A DNA stretch of 64,000 nucleotides, from contig OZ244045.1 of assembly GCA_965215295.1 (NCBI GenBank), positions 2,108,001-2,172,000 of the forward strand. The letters are read 5' to 3'. This DNA is from HK1 sp965215295 (GTDB lineage: Bacteria; Pseudomonadota; Gammaproteobacteria; HK1). The translations under genes and the position numbers were made by a program. Under the pieces are notes generated by a model. It worked only from the letters and a program-made list of their open reading frames with translations, was not told the origin of the DNA and did not search any database. Shown here piece by piece: positions 16,733-24,100 of this stretch (positions are counted from its first letter, which is position 1; every line of letters starts with the position of its first letter).

Positions 16733-16855
16733 TTGCGCCGGGGGTTGCTGGAGAACGGCTACACGGAACTCGCGGTCACCGGCTCTCATGCGGTCGCGCT
16801 GGATTCGCTTGCCCTCGGCGTCGGACCGCTGACGAATGGGATCCGATACCCCGAA
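16733..16855 (+). pseudogene. PIN-domain (VapC) toxin remnant
   Basis: Directly after the Phd antitoxin a frame reads LRRGLLENGYTELAVTGSHA-VALDSLALG, matching the middle of VapC toxins, where the motif is usually followed by HRDPFDRLL. The N-terminal catalytic Asp region and everything after this segment are missing. It implies a deletion in the toxin gene that left the antitoxin alone. Confidence 0.55.
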
Positions 16856-16961
16856 TCGCGGCCAGATTGATGGACGCACGACCGATCGCGCACCATGGAA
16901 GTCAAGCAGCCGCTGCCGGTTTCCCATCCTGGCCAACCTTCGCGACACGTCGACCGACACC

Positions 16962-19085
16962 GTGACTCGACCCGCCGCCCTCGGCATCCCCGCCGCCCGC
17001 GACTGGCGCGTTCAGGTCGCGCGCGCGGCTGCGGCAGACGTCGGGCGGGCCTCCGAGGCCGAGGCGATCGCGCAGGCACGGAAGCTGGCCGACCGGGGCC
17101 GGCGGTACGCGGCGGCCGGGCTGGCGGTGCTGGCCGTGCTGGGCGCGGTCGCCGGCTGGACGACGACCGCCGTGCAGCTCCGTCCCGGCGAGGGGCCGGT
17201 GAACGCCGCGCTGGCGCTGCTGGTGATTGCCGGCGGGCCATGGCTGCTGCTGTTGCTGCGGAGCCTCGTCCTGCTGGTGCTCCGTCGGCGGGCGTCGCCG
17301 ATCCTCGGCCGTCTCGTCACCACCGGACTGGTGCGCGCCGCGGGACGGGACGCGGGGGCCGGGGATCTCGACACGGGGGCCAAGGATCTCGCGGCGGCGA
17401 CCGCCCGCCGCATCGGGGGCATGCTCGCGGCCGGCAGCGGCCGGCATCTGGCGGCGGCGGGGAGCGGGATGTTCTGGACGGCGTATGCGGTCGTGGCCGT
17501 CGCCACGATCTGGATCGTCACCATCCGCGTCGCGCTCGACTTCGGCTGGGAGTGGGAGAGCTCGTGGGTTCCGCCGGGCTTCGGCCAGACGGTCGTCGAG
17601 CACGCGGCGGCGTCGCTGGCTCCGCTCATCGGCAGCGACGGGCTGACGCCGATCGCCGCAGCGCCCGACAGCCCCGCCGACGACCCCGCGGCGCTCGCGG
17701 CGCGCCGGGTCTGGCTCGTCTTCCTGACCGCCGGCGTGGCGGTCTACCTGCTGCTCCCGATGGCGGTCTGTACGTTGTGGCATGCGGTGTTCGCACATCG
17801 GTGCGCGCTACGCTGGCGACCTGCGGTCGCCGTGATCGCCCGGTCCACCGCGTCCGCGGCGGCGCCTCCAAACGGCTCGACCGCGCCGCCGCCGAGTCCG
17901 CCCCCCGGCGGCGGGCCGTGTACGCACGTCGTCCGGCTGGAGCGGCCCACGCGGGCGGTCGGCCTGCCGGCTCCGCTCGACCGCCTCGACGATCTCGGCC
18001 GCGTCGACGCGGCCACCGACCTCGAGCGCGTGCGCGACATCGTCCACGCCGGCCCGGCCCGGCTCGCCATCGTGGGCTGGCTGCCGGCGACACCGGACCG
18101 CGCCATCCGGCGCAGGCTGCGGACGCTTGCCGATGCCTCCCACGACACGCCGCTACTCGTGCTCGACGGCGGCGATGCGCTGCGCCGCACCGAGCCTGCC
18201 AGCACGGCGGCCGTGCGCTTGGCGGACTGGCACGCACTGGCCAAGGACACGGGCGTCGACCCCTTCGAATGCGACCTGGCGGAGCTGACCGACGCGAGCC
18301 GCCTCCACCTCGCCGGCGCCATCGGCCGGCAGGCCGCCCCCAACGGCGGCGAGCCGACGCCGGTCCCCGCGCCCGGTCCGGAGGCGGCCGGGACCGGTCC
18401 GGCTCCCGCCGGTCTCGACCCGGCTCCCCTCGATGCCGCGTTCGGCGCAATCGGGCAGCATCTCGAAGGCAATGACCCGCTGCCGTCCGACGCGGCCCTG
18501 GCGTCCTGCCTCGCCGAGGTCGCGCGGGCGTTCCGTGCCGAGGCGGGGGACGAGTCGCGCACGGCAGCCTGGAGCGCACGTCTCGCGGCCCTCCGCGGCC
18601 TCGATCAGTCGGACGCCTCCGGCCTCGCCGCCTCGCTGGCCACGACCGGCGTCGGCCTGCTGCCCGCCGCCCTGCGCCAGCACGCCGTCTGGGCTGGCCT
18701 CGGGGGGCTGCTTGGTGCGGCCGCCTGCGCCGCCGCCGCGATCGTCGCGCCCGCGGCGTTGCTGGCCCTGCCGGGCTGGGCGACGGCCGGGGCCGGGGTG
18801 GCCGGCCTGCTGTCATTCGCCCGGCGCGGCGGCGGGCAACCGGGCTCGCCGCCAGCGGATGCAGCGCCTGACGGTCCGCAGCGGCTGGGCGAGGCGGTAT
18901 TCGCCGCGGCCGCGAGCGCGGTGCTCTGGTGGTCGCAGGGCGCCGACGAGGCGCGGACGACGCGCGCGCTCGAGGCGCTCGCCCCGGACGACATCGTCCC
19001 GGCGCTCGACGATCCGGACGGGGCGCGGCGGTGGCTGGCGACGGCGCGCGACCGTGTGCTGGCGGCGGCCAGGAGAGAGGCATGA
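16962..19085 (+). CDS. DUF2868 membrane protein, partner of DUF3482 GTPase
   Basis: A conserved protein of unknown function that in proteobacteria is usually encoded directly before a DUF3482 GTPase. The GTG at 16962 begins TRPAALGIPAARDWRVQVAR and gives 707 residues, longer than most relatives I know. Probable membrane helices lie at about 50-70 (RYAAAGLAVLAVLGAVAGW), 82-108, 165-190 (FWTAYAVVAVATIWIVTIRV) and 250-275. A large soluble domain follows, with acidic segments such as TPLLVLDGGDALRR, then another hydrophobic block near 565-610. The motif PPGFGQTVVEHAAASLAPLI fits DUF2868. The end overlaps the GTPase start by ATGA, so the two are translationally coupled. An upstream ATG at 16836 is in frame but less likely. 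Confidence 0.82.
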   Translation: MTRPAALGIPAARDWRVQVARAAAADVGRASEAEAIAQARKLADRGRRYAAAGLAVLAVLGAVAGWTTTAVQLRPGEGPVNAALALLVIAGGPWLLLLLRSLVLLVLRRRASPILGRLVTTGLVRAAGRDAGAGDLDTGAKDLAAATARRIGGMLAAGSGRHLAAAGSGMFWTAYAVVAVATIWIVTIRVALDFGWEWESSWVPPGFGQTVVEHAAASLAPLIGSDGLTPIAAAPDSPADDPAALAARRVWLVFLTAGVAVYLLLPMAVCTLWHAVFAHRCALRWRPAVAVIARSTASAAAPPNGSTAPPPSPPPGGGPCTHVVRLERPTRAVGLPAPLDRLDDLGRVDAATDLERVRDIVHAGPARLAIVGWLPATPDRAIRRRLRTLADASHDTPLLVLDGGDALRRTEPASTAAVRLADWHALAKDTGVDPFECDLAELTDASRLHLAGAIGRQAAPNGGEPTPVPAPGPEAAGTGPAPAGLDPAPLDAAFGAIGQHLEGNDPLPSDAALASCLAEVARAFRAEAGDESRTAAWSARLAALRGLDQSDASGLAASLATTGVGLLPAALRQHAVWAGLGGLLGAAACAAAAIVAPAALLALPGWATAGAGVAGLLSFARRGGGQPGSPPADAAPDGPQRLGEAVFAAAASAVLWWSQGADEARTTRALEALAPDDIVPALDDPDGARRWLATARDRVLAAARREA

Positions 19086-20608
19086 GCGGGCCCGGCCAGC
19101 CGTTGCGGATCGCCCTCGTCGGACATACGAACACCGGCAAGACCTCATTGCTCCAGACGCTGCTGCGCCGGCGCGACATCGGCGAGGTGAGCCCCCACAG
19201 CCGCACGACCCGTGCGGTCGAGGCGGGCGAGGTGGCCGACCACGAGGGCGTCATCGCCGTTCTGCTCGACACGCCGGGGATCGAGGAATCGGACCGGCTG
19301 CGGGACGCGCTGGAGTCCGGGCAGACCGACCGCTACGACGATCCGCGGACCCTGCTCGACCGCTTCCTCGCCTCGCCGGCCGCCGCGGACGTCAACGACC
19401 TGGGACTCGAAGCGGCGTCGGTGCGGGCCGCGCTCGGCGCGGACGTCCTCCTGTACGCCATCGACGCGCGCGACGAGCCGAAGCCGAAGCATCTCGACGA
19501 GCTCGCCGTGCTGGCGGCCACGGCCCGGCCGCTGGTGCCGGTCCTCAACTATGCCGCCCATCCCGCCGCCCAGCCGGCCGCCTGGCGCGGCGAGCTCGCG
19601 CGGCAGGGTCTGCACGCCACCGTGGCCTTCGACGCCGTGGTGTACGACGATGCCGGCGAACGGCGGCTGCTGGCCGCCCTCAAGGTCCCGGCGCCCGGCC
19701 ACGAGGCGGCCCTCGAACGCTGGCTGGCCTTGCGTGCCCGCGAGCGGCAGGAGGCGATCGACGCGGCGGCCGATGTCGCCGGGGAGCTCCTGATCACTGC
19801 GGCCGCGGCGGTCGTGGTCACCGCGCCCGGGTCGCGCGACGAGGCCGCCCGCCGGGTTGCCGTCGAGGACGCCACCGAACGGCTGCTCGCGGGTCTGCGG
19901 CAGCGCGAGACGGCCGCCCGGGACCGGATGGCGGCGACGCTCGGCTTCTACGGCGCCGAGGCGCGGGCGGTGACGCTGGAGGTTACGGAGGCGCTCGGCG
20001 GCGTCGACTTCCTGAGCCCCGCCAGCCTGGAGCGCGCCGGGCTGTGGGCGGCCGGCGCCGGCGTCGCCGGCGCGGGTCTGGCGGCGACGGGCGCGCTGGT
20101 CGGCATCGCCGGCGGCGTCCCCCTGGTCGGCATCGTCGTCCTCGGGGCGGCCGTCGGAGCGACGCTCGGCGCGACCGGCGCCAGCGCCCCCAAGGTGCTC
20201 CGGCGGCTCCGCGGGCAGGAAGAGGTCCGGCTCGGCGACGCATGCGTGGAGCTGCTGGCGGCCCGGGCGGTGGCGACCATCCGGGCCATGCTGGCCCGCG
20301 GTCACGCGGCCATCGAGCCGGTCCCGATCGAGAAAGCGGTGAACGAGAGCCTGGAGCACGACGCGGGCCCGGCTTGGCAGGCGTCGTGGGCGACGGCACG
20401 CGGGCGGGCCGAATGGAGCGAGCTCTCCCACCCCCGCCCGAGCGGCGTACCCGGCCCCGCCCGAGCGGAAGCCGTCAGGAGCGTGGCGGAGGTTCTCGCG
20501 GGCCGCATCCGCGAGCTCCCGGATGCCCCTCCTCCCGGATCTCGGTGGCGAGTCGGTGCGTGGCGGCGGCTCGCGGACCGCATCCGCGAGTTCCCGGGGC
20601 CCGGCTGA
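19082..20608 (+). CDS. DUF3482 Era-like GTPase
   Basis: A 508-residue protein with a small-GTPase head and a membrane-prone tail. G1 is GHTNTGKTS (residues 14-22), G2 is in the SRTTRAVE stretch, and G3 is LLDTPGIEE (D63). The G4 position reads LNYAA rather than NKxD, a normal oddity in this family that may alter base specificity. After a helical middle, residues about 320-375 are Gly/Ala-rich and hydrophobic (GVAGAGLAATGALVGIAGGV). The role is unknown; coupling to DUF2868 suggests a membrane-remodelling or stress function, which is inference. The C terminus (DRIREFPGPG) lies in a 64-bp tandem duplication that repeats the stop region. Confidence 0.87.
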   Translation: MSGPGQPLRIALVGHTNTGKTSLLQTLLRRRDIGEVSPHSRTTRAVEAGEVADHEGVIAVLLDTPGIEESDRLRDALESGQTDRYDDPRTLLDRFLASPAAADVNDLGLEAASVRAALGADVLLYAIDARDEPKPKHLDELAVLAATARPLVPVLNYAAHPAAQPAAWRGELARQGLHATVAFDAVVYDDAGERRLLAALKVPAPGHEAALERWLALRARERQEAIDAAADVAGELLITAAAAVVVTAPGSRDEAARRVAVEDATERLLAGLRQRETAARDRMAATLGFYGAEARAVTLEVTEALGGVDFLSPASLERAGLWAAGAGVAGAGLAATGALVGIAGGVPLVGIVVLGAAVGATLGATGASAPKVLRRLRGQEEVRLGDACVELLAARAVATIRAMLARGHAAIEPVPIEKAVNESLEHDAGPAWQASWATARGRAEWSELSHPRPSGVPGPARAEAVRSVAEVLAGRIRELPDAPPPGSRWRVGAWRRLADRIREFPGPG

Positions 20609-20704
20609 ACGCCGTCGCAGATCGGACCGGCCGCACGCGGACCGCATCCGCGAGTTCCCGAGGCCCGGCTGAACGCTGTCGCAGATCGGGCCGGCCGCAC
20701 GCGG
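20577..20704. repeat. 64-bp tandem duplication spanning the GTPase stop codon
   Basis: Two copies of ACCGCATCCGCGAGTTCCCG, followed by the stop-bearing GGCCCGGCTGAACG and CGCAGATCGG, start at 20577 and 20641, 64 bases apart. The real TGA (20606-20608) is in copy 1, and copy 2 repeats it downstream. A few substitutions separate the copies. Confidence 0.85.
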
Positions 20705-20978
20705 CAACTATGGCCGACACCCCCACGCGCCGAACGGCACGTCGGCGATGAAGCGGAAATCGGGATCCTCCAGGCGGGCGAGCACGTGGTCGAGGTCGTC
20801 CTGCTCGTCCCGCGAGACACGAGCCTGACCGGGAGGAGCCAGATCCTGCGAGAATGCGCGAACCGCCGGCGGGCCGCAGGGGATACGAGAGCGAAGCATG
20901 CGCGAACCGCCGACGGGCCGCGGGGGGTACGAGAGCGAAGCCTGCAAGGGTGCGGAATCCAGTACCATCGCAGGCCGG
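20705..20978. other. Region between island cargo and purM
   Basis: No intact gene seen. On the minus strand a coding-like strip, DEQDDLDHVLARLEDPDFRF, occurs at about 20750-20820 without a recognisable family. A 44-bp duplication follows at 20854. The purM promoter should be here but no good -10/-35 pair stands out. Confidence 0.4.
20854..20941. repeat. 44-bp tandem duplication upstream of purM
   Basis: ATGCGCGAACCGCCG, CGGGCCGC and TACGAGAGCGAAG recur with the same spacing at 20854 and 20898, 44 bases apart, with three mismatches. The array ends 38 bases before the purM ATG, so it lies in the purM leader or promoter. Confidence 0.8.
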
Positions 20979-22022
20979 ATGAGCCGCCCGCCACGCAACC
21001 GCCTCAGCTACCGGGACGCCGGCGTGGACATCGATCGCGGCCGGGACCTGGTCGCGCGCGTTCGAGCCATCGCGGACCGCACGCCTCGTGAAGGCGTCAT
21101 CGCCGGACTCGGCGGCTTCGGGGCGCTGTTCGAGCCGCCGCTGGAGCGCTACCGGAACCCCGTGCTCGTGTCCGGCGCCGACGGGGTCGGTACCAAGATC
21201 AGGCTCGCGATCGCCGAGGACCGGCACGACACCATCGGAATCGACCTCGTGGCGATGTGCGTGAACGACATCGTCACGCTCGGCGCGGAGCCGATGTTCT
21301 TCCTCGACTACTTCGCCACCGGCCGGCTCGACGTCGGGGTCGCCGAGCGGGTGGTGGCCGGAATCGGCCACGGATGCGCGCTCGCCGGCGCCGCGCTGGT
21401 GGGGGGAGAGACGGCCGAGATGCCGGGCATGTACGCCGACGGCGACTACGATCTGGCGGGGTTCTGCGTCGGCATCGTGGAGCGCGGCGCGATTGTCGAC
21501 GGGACCCGGGCGGCGCCCGGGGACCACCTCGTGGCAATCGCCTCGAGCGGCCCCCACTCGAACGGCTACTCGCTGATCCGCCGTGTCGTCGATGCGAGCG
21601 GCGCCGATCTCGACCGGAACGTCGGCGGAACGCGCCTCGGCGACGCACTCCTCGCCCCGACCCGGATCTACGCGGCGAGCGTCCTTCCGCTCGCCCGCGA
21701 GGGTGCGGTGCGCGCGATGGCGCACATCACCGGGGGCGGCATCGTGGAGAACCTGCCCCGGGTCCTGCCGCGGGGAACGCGCGCGGTGGTCGATGCGTCG
21801 AGCTGGCGCCGGCCGGCGGTCTTCGACTGGATCCGGGACGCCGGAGCCGTCGCCGAGGACGAGATGTGGCGCACCTTCAACTGCGGCGTCGGCATGCTGC
21901 TGGTGGTGGCGCGGGAAGCGAGCCGCACCGTCGTCGACGCGCTCCGGGCAAGCGGCGAGGATGCGTGGGTGGCCGGCCGGATCGAGCCGGGCGAAGACGC
22001 CCCCGAGGCAAGGATCGAATGA
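20979..22022 (+). CDS. purM: Phosphoribosylformylglycinamidine cyclo-ligase (AIR synthase)
   Basis: Fifth step of purine synthesis: ATP-dependent closure of FGAM to aminoimidazole ribotide. 347 residues from the ATG at 20979, which opens the usual LSYRDAGVDIDRG start. Motifs include VSGADGVGTKIRLA, GIDLVAMCVNDIVTLGAEP, GGETAEMPGMY and GPHSNGYSLIRRV, all typical of PurM. It is followed by purN with an ATGA overlap. Normally it is divergent from and adjacent to DUF2066; the island now separates them, so its promoter region may be partly foreign. Confidence 0.97.
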   Translation: MSRPPRNRLSYRDAGVDIDRGRDLVARVRAIADRTPREGVIAGLGGFGALFEPPLERYRNPVLVSGADGVGTKIRLAIAEDRHDTIGIDLVAMCVNDIVTLGAEPMFFLDYFATGRLDVGVAERVVAGIGHGCALAGAALVGGETAEMPGMYADGDYDLAGFCVGIVERGAIVDGTRAAPGDHLVAIASSGPHSNGYSLIRRVVDASGADLDRNVGGTRLGDALLAPTRIYAASVLPLAREGAVRAMAHITGGGIVENLPRVLPRGTRAVVDASSWRRPAVFDWIRDAGAVAEDEMWRTFNCGVGMLLVVAREASRTVVDALRASGEDAWVAGRIEPGEDAPEARIE

Positions 22023-22684
22023 CCTCGCGCCTGGGGATCGTGACGCTGATCTCGGGCCGCGGCACGAACCTCCGGGCGATCATCGACGCCATCGCCGACC
22101 GCACGCTGCCCGTCGATCTGCGCGCCGTGATCTGCAACCGGCCGGACGCGCCCGGCATCGAGCTGGCGCGCCGGGCGGGCTGCGAGGTGACGGTCACGGA
22201 CCACCGCGACTTCCCGTCCCGTGAGCGTTTCGACGCCGCCCTGGCCGAAGCGATCGATGGATTCGACCCGGAGCTGGTGGTGCTCGCCGGCTTCATGCGC
22301 ATCCTCACCCCCGGGTTCGTGCGGCGCTACGCGGGCCGCCTCATCAACATCCACCCTTCCCTGCTTCCCGAGTTCCCGGGGCTGGACACCCATGCGCGGG
22401 CGATCGCGGCGGGCGCCGCGGTCCACGGTGCGACGGTCCACTTCGTGACCGAAGCGCTCGACGGCGGCCCGATCATCGCCCAGGCCCGGGTTCCGGTTCT
22501 CGCCGACGACGATCCGGACACCCTTGCGGCGAGAGTGCTGGAACGCGAACACGTCCTCCTGCCGCGCACGCTCCTGTGGTTCGCCCAGCGGCGGATCGAG
22601 CTGGTGGGGAACGGTGTCCTCATCGACGGCGAGCCGGCCATGAATCATTCCGGCGCGTCACCCGCCGCGTCGTCGCCCGGCTGA
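22019..22684 (+). CDS. purN: Phosphoribosylglycinamide formyltransferase
   Basis: Third step of purine synthesis: it transfers a formyl group from 10-formyl-tetrahydrofolate to GAR. The fold begins VTLISGRGTNLRAIID. Catalytic residues are in INIHPSLLPEFPGLDTHARA (Asn, His) and VHFVTEALDGGPIIAQ (Asp). At 221 residues it is a little longer than usual because of a tail (AMNHSGASPAASSPG) encoded by the first copy of a 57-bp repeat. It is coupled to purM and convergent with trmJ. Confidence 0.96.
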   Translation: MTSRLGIVTLISGRGTNLRAIIDAIADRTLPVDLRAVICNRPDAPGIELARRAGCEVTVTDHRDFPSRERFDAALAEAIDGFDPELVVLAGFMRILTPGFVRRYAGRLINIHPSLLPEFPGLDTHARAIAAGAAVHGATVHFVTEALDGGPIIAQARVPVLADDDPDTLAARVLEREHVLLPRTLLWFAQRRIELVGNGVLIDGEPAMNHSGASPAASSPG

Positions 22685-22866
22685 GGCGAGCCGGCCATGA
22701 CTCACTCCGGCGCGTCGCCCGCCGCGTCGTCGCCCGGCTGAGGCGAGCCGGCCATGACTCACTCCGGCGCGTCGCCCGCCGCGTCGTCGCCCGGCTGAGG
22801 CGAGCCGGCCATGACTCACTCCGGCGCGTCGCCCGCCGCGTCGTCGCCCGGCTGAGGCGAGCCGGA
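22627..22866. repeat. 57-bp tandem repeat array at the purN/trmJ convergent junction
   Basis: Four copies with a 57-bp period; matching positions fall at 22684, 22741, 22798 and 22855, and the first copy is slightly diverged. Copy 1 encodes the end of PurN, and the distal copies encode the end of TrmJ on the other strand, so both stop codons lie inside the array. Each extra copy also carries an ATG-to-TGA frame for a 14-residue peptide, MTHSGASPAASSPG, nearly identical to the PurN end. Unit junctions form a hairpin, CCGGCT-GAGGCG-AGCCGG, with a 6-bp perfect stem. Confidence 0.92.
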
Positions 22867-23622
22867 CCCGAGCGGCGGCGCCGCGCTCGCGGCGCGTCTC
22901 GAAGCACGGGTTGCCGCGGTCAGGATGCCGCGAAGGATGTTGATCTCCGCCCGGTCCGGTCCGGCCCGGCTGAACAGCCGGCGCAGCCGGCGCATGAGCA
23001 GCTTCGGCGCGGCCGGATCGAGGTAGCCGACGTGGACCAGCGTCGCTTCGAGGTGCCGGTAGAACCCTTCGAGCTCGTCGGCGGTCGCGGCCCGGTCTTG
23101 CGGGACGGCCGCGACGACATTGCCGCCATGCGCCGCGAGCCTCGTCTCGTAGGCCACGATCTGCACCGCCGCGGCGACGTTGAGGGAGCTGAAACGCGGG
23201 GCGGCGGGGATCCGGATCAGCGCATGGCACCTGTCGATCTCGGCATTGGTGAGTCCGGAGCGCTCGCGCCCGAACAGCACCGCCACCGGCGTCCGCGACG
23301 CCTGCTCGACCGCCCGGCGCGCGCCTTCGCGTACGTCGACCACCGGCCACTCGATCCTCCGGAGCCGCGCCGTGGTGCCGAGCACGAGGCCGCAATCGAC
23401 GAGCGCCTCGTCAATCGAATCGACGACCTGGGCCGCGTGCAGCACGTCGTCGGCGCCCGCCGCCCGCGCGGTCGCCTCCGCGCTCGGAAACCGCTCCGGA
23501 GCGACGAGGCAGAGCCGATCGAGCCCCATCGTCTTCATCGCGCGAGCCACCGCCCCGATATTGCCGGGATGGGTGGGCTCGACCAGCACGATACGCAATC
23601 GATTCAGGAGCTTTCCGTTCAT
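22816..23622 (-). CDS. trmJ: tRNA (cytidine/uridine-2'-O-)-methyltransferase TrmJ
   Basis: A SPOUT-class enzyme that methylates the ribose of tRNA position 32 with S-adenosylmethionine. Family blocks are EPTHPGNIGAVARAMKTMGL, VLFGRERSGLTNAEIDRCH and the knot RFSSLNVAAAVQIVAYE. 268 residues from the ATG at 23622 (MNGKLLNRLRIVLVE). The C terminus (GSPQPGDDAAGDAPE) is made by the 57-bp repeat. The start codon lies in the first unit of a 76-bp repeat, so both ends of this gene carry repeats. It is divergent from suhB. Confidence 0.94.
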   Translation of the reverse strand: MNGKLLNRLRIVLVEPTHPGNIGAVARAMKTMGLDRLCLVAPERFPSAEATARAAGADDVLHAAQVVDSIDEALVDCGLVLGTTARLRRIEWPVVDVREGARRAVEQASRTPVAVLFGRERSGLTNAEIDRCHALIRIPAAPRFSSLNVAAAVQIVAYETRLAAHGGNVVAAVPQDRAATADELEGFYRHLEATLVHVGYLDPAAPKLLMRRLRRLFSRAGPDRAEINILRGILTAATRASRRAASAAPPLGSGSPQPGDDAAGDAPE

Positions 23623-23946
23623 GGCGCCGCCGGAACCGGACACGTCGAGCCACGTTGCCGATCCGGTGGCCTCGAAGTCCGGGGAGCTTTCCGCTCATGG
23701 TACCGCCGGAACCGGACACGTCGAGCCACCTTGCCGATCCGGTGGCCTCGAAATCCGGGGAGCTTTCCGCTCATGGTACCGCCGGAGCCGGACACGTCGA
23801 GCCACGTTGCCGAGCCGGTGGCCTCGAAGTCCGGGGAGCTTTCCGTTCATGGCGCCGCCGGAACCGGACACGTCGAGCCACGTTGCCGATCCGATGGCCT
23901 CGAAGTCCGGGGCGCTTTCCGTTCATGGCGCCGCCGGAACCGGACC
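23608..23946. repeat. 76-bp tandem repeat array over the trmJ start codon
   Basis: Five copies with an exact 76-bp period start at 23608, 23684, 23760, 23836 and 23912; the last is partial. On the minus strand each copy contains a version of the trmJ start, GGCGCC-ATGAACGGAAAGC (or TACC-ATGAGCGGAAAGC), then GACTTCGAGG and GGCAACGTGGCTCGACG. Only the copy at 23622 opens trmJ. The unit length is not a multiple of three, so frames rotate between copies. A GCCGCCGGA/TCCGGTGGC pair could form a hairpin. Confidence 0.92.
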
Positions 23947-24067
23947 CGGGCGGCAGGCCGGCAGCCGCGGCCGCATGGTCCCCGCCGGTTCGCCCGCACA
24001 TGCCGCCGAAGACAGTCCCGGACACGGCCCGAACCCGGGACTCATGCCGCGAGCCTCGGATTGCACT

Positions 24068-24073
24068 TACAAT
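24068..24073 (+). promoter_or_regulatory. Possible suhB -10 box
   Basis: TACAAT, five of six to consensus, lies 27 bases before the suhB GTG start, just after the repeat-bearing gap. No good -35 box is seen at 17 bases, so an activator or extended contact may be needed. The rest of 23947-24100 shows no gene. Confidence 0.35.
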
Positions 24074-24100
24074 GCCGAATCCCTCCGGACGGCTCGAACC

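Larger units (their letters stand above)
9480..20890. mobile_element. Mosaic genomic island between DUF2066 and purM
   Basis: The DUF2066 and purM genes are normally adjacent and divergent; here 11.4 kb of accessory DNA lies between them. The block contains a DUF4338 fragment, a panE fragment, a PD-(D/E)XK-like gene, an ISAzo13-type transposase gene, two toxin-antitoxin loci (one broken), relaxase and IS21 remnants, and three genes for membrane and GTPase proteins. GC content is lower than its surroundings at 10.2-11.3 kb and high elsewhere, as expected for several acquisitions. I found no integrase, no tRNA at either end and no clear direct-repeat attachment sites. The limits given are the outer edges of core sequence, not proven junctions. 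Confidence 0.6.

Noticed and set aside
22620..22907. Minus-strand frame with a 19-residue periodic translation
   Set aside because: The period is only the 57-bp DNA repeat read in a third frame; trmJ occupies the real frame there.
22627..23946. Possible CRISPR array
   Set aside because: Units are contiguous tandem copies of 57 and 76 bp without distinct spacers, and no cas gene is near.
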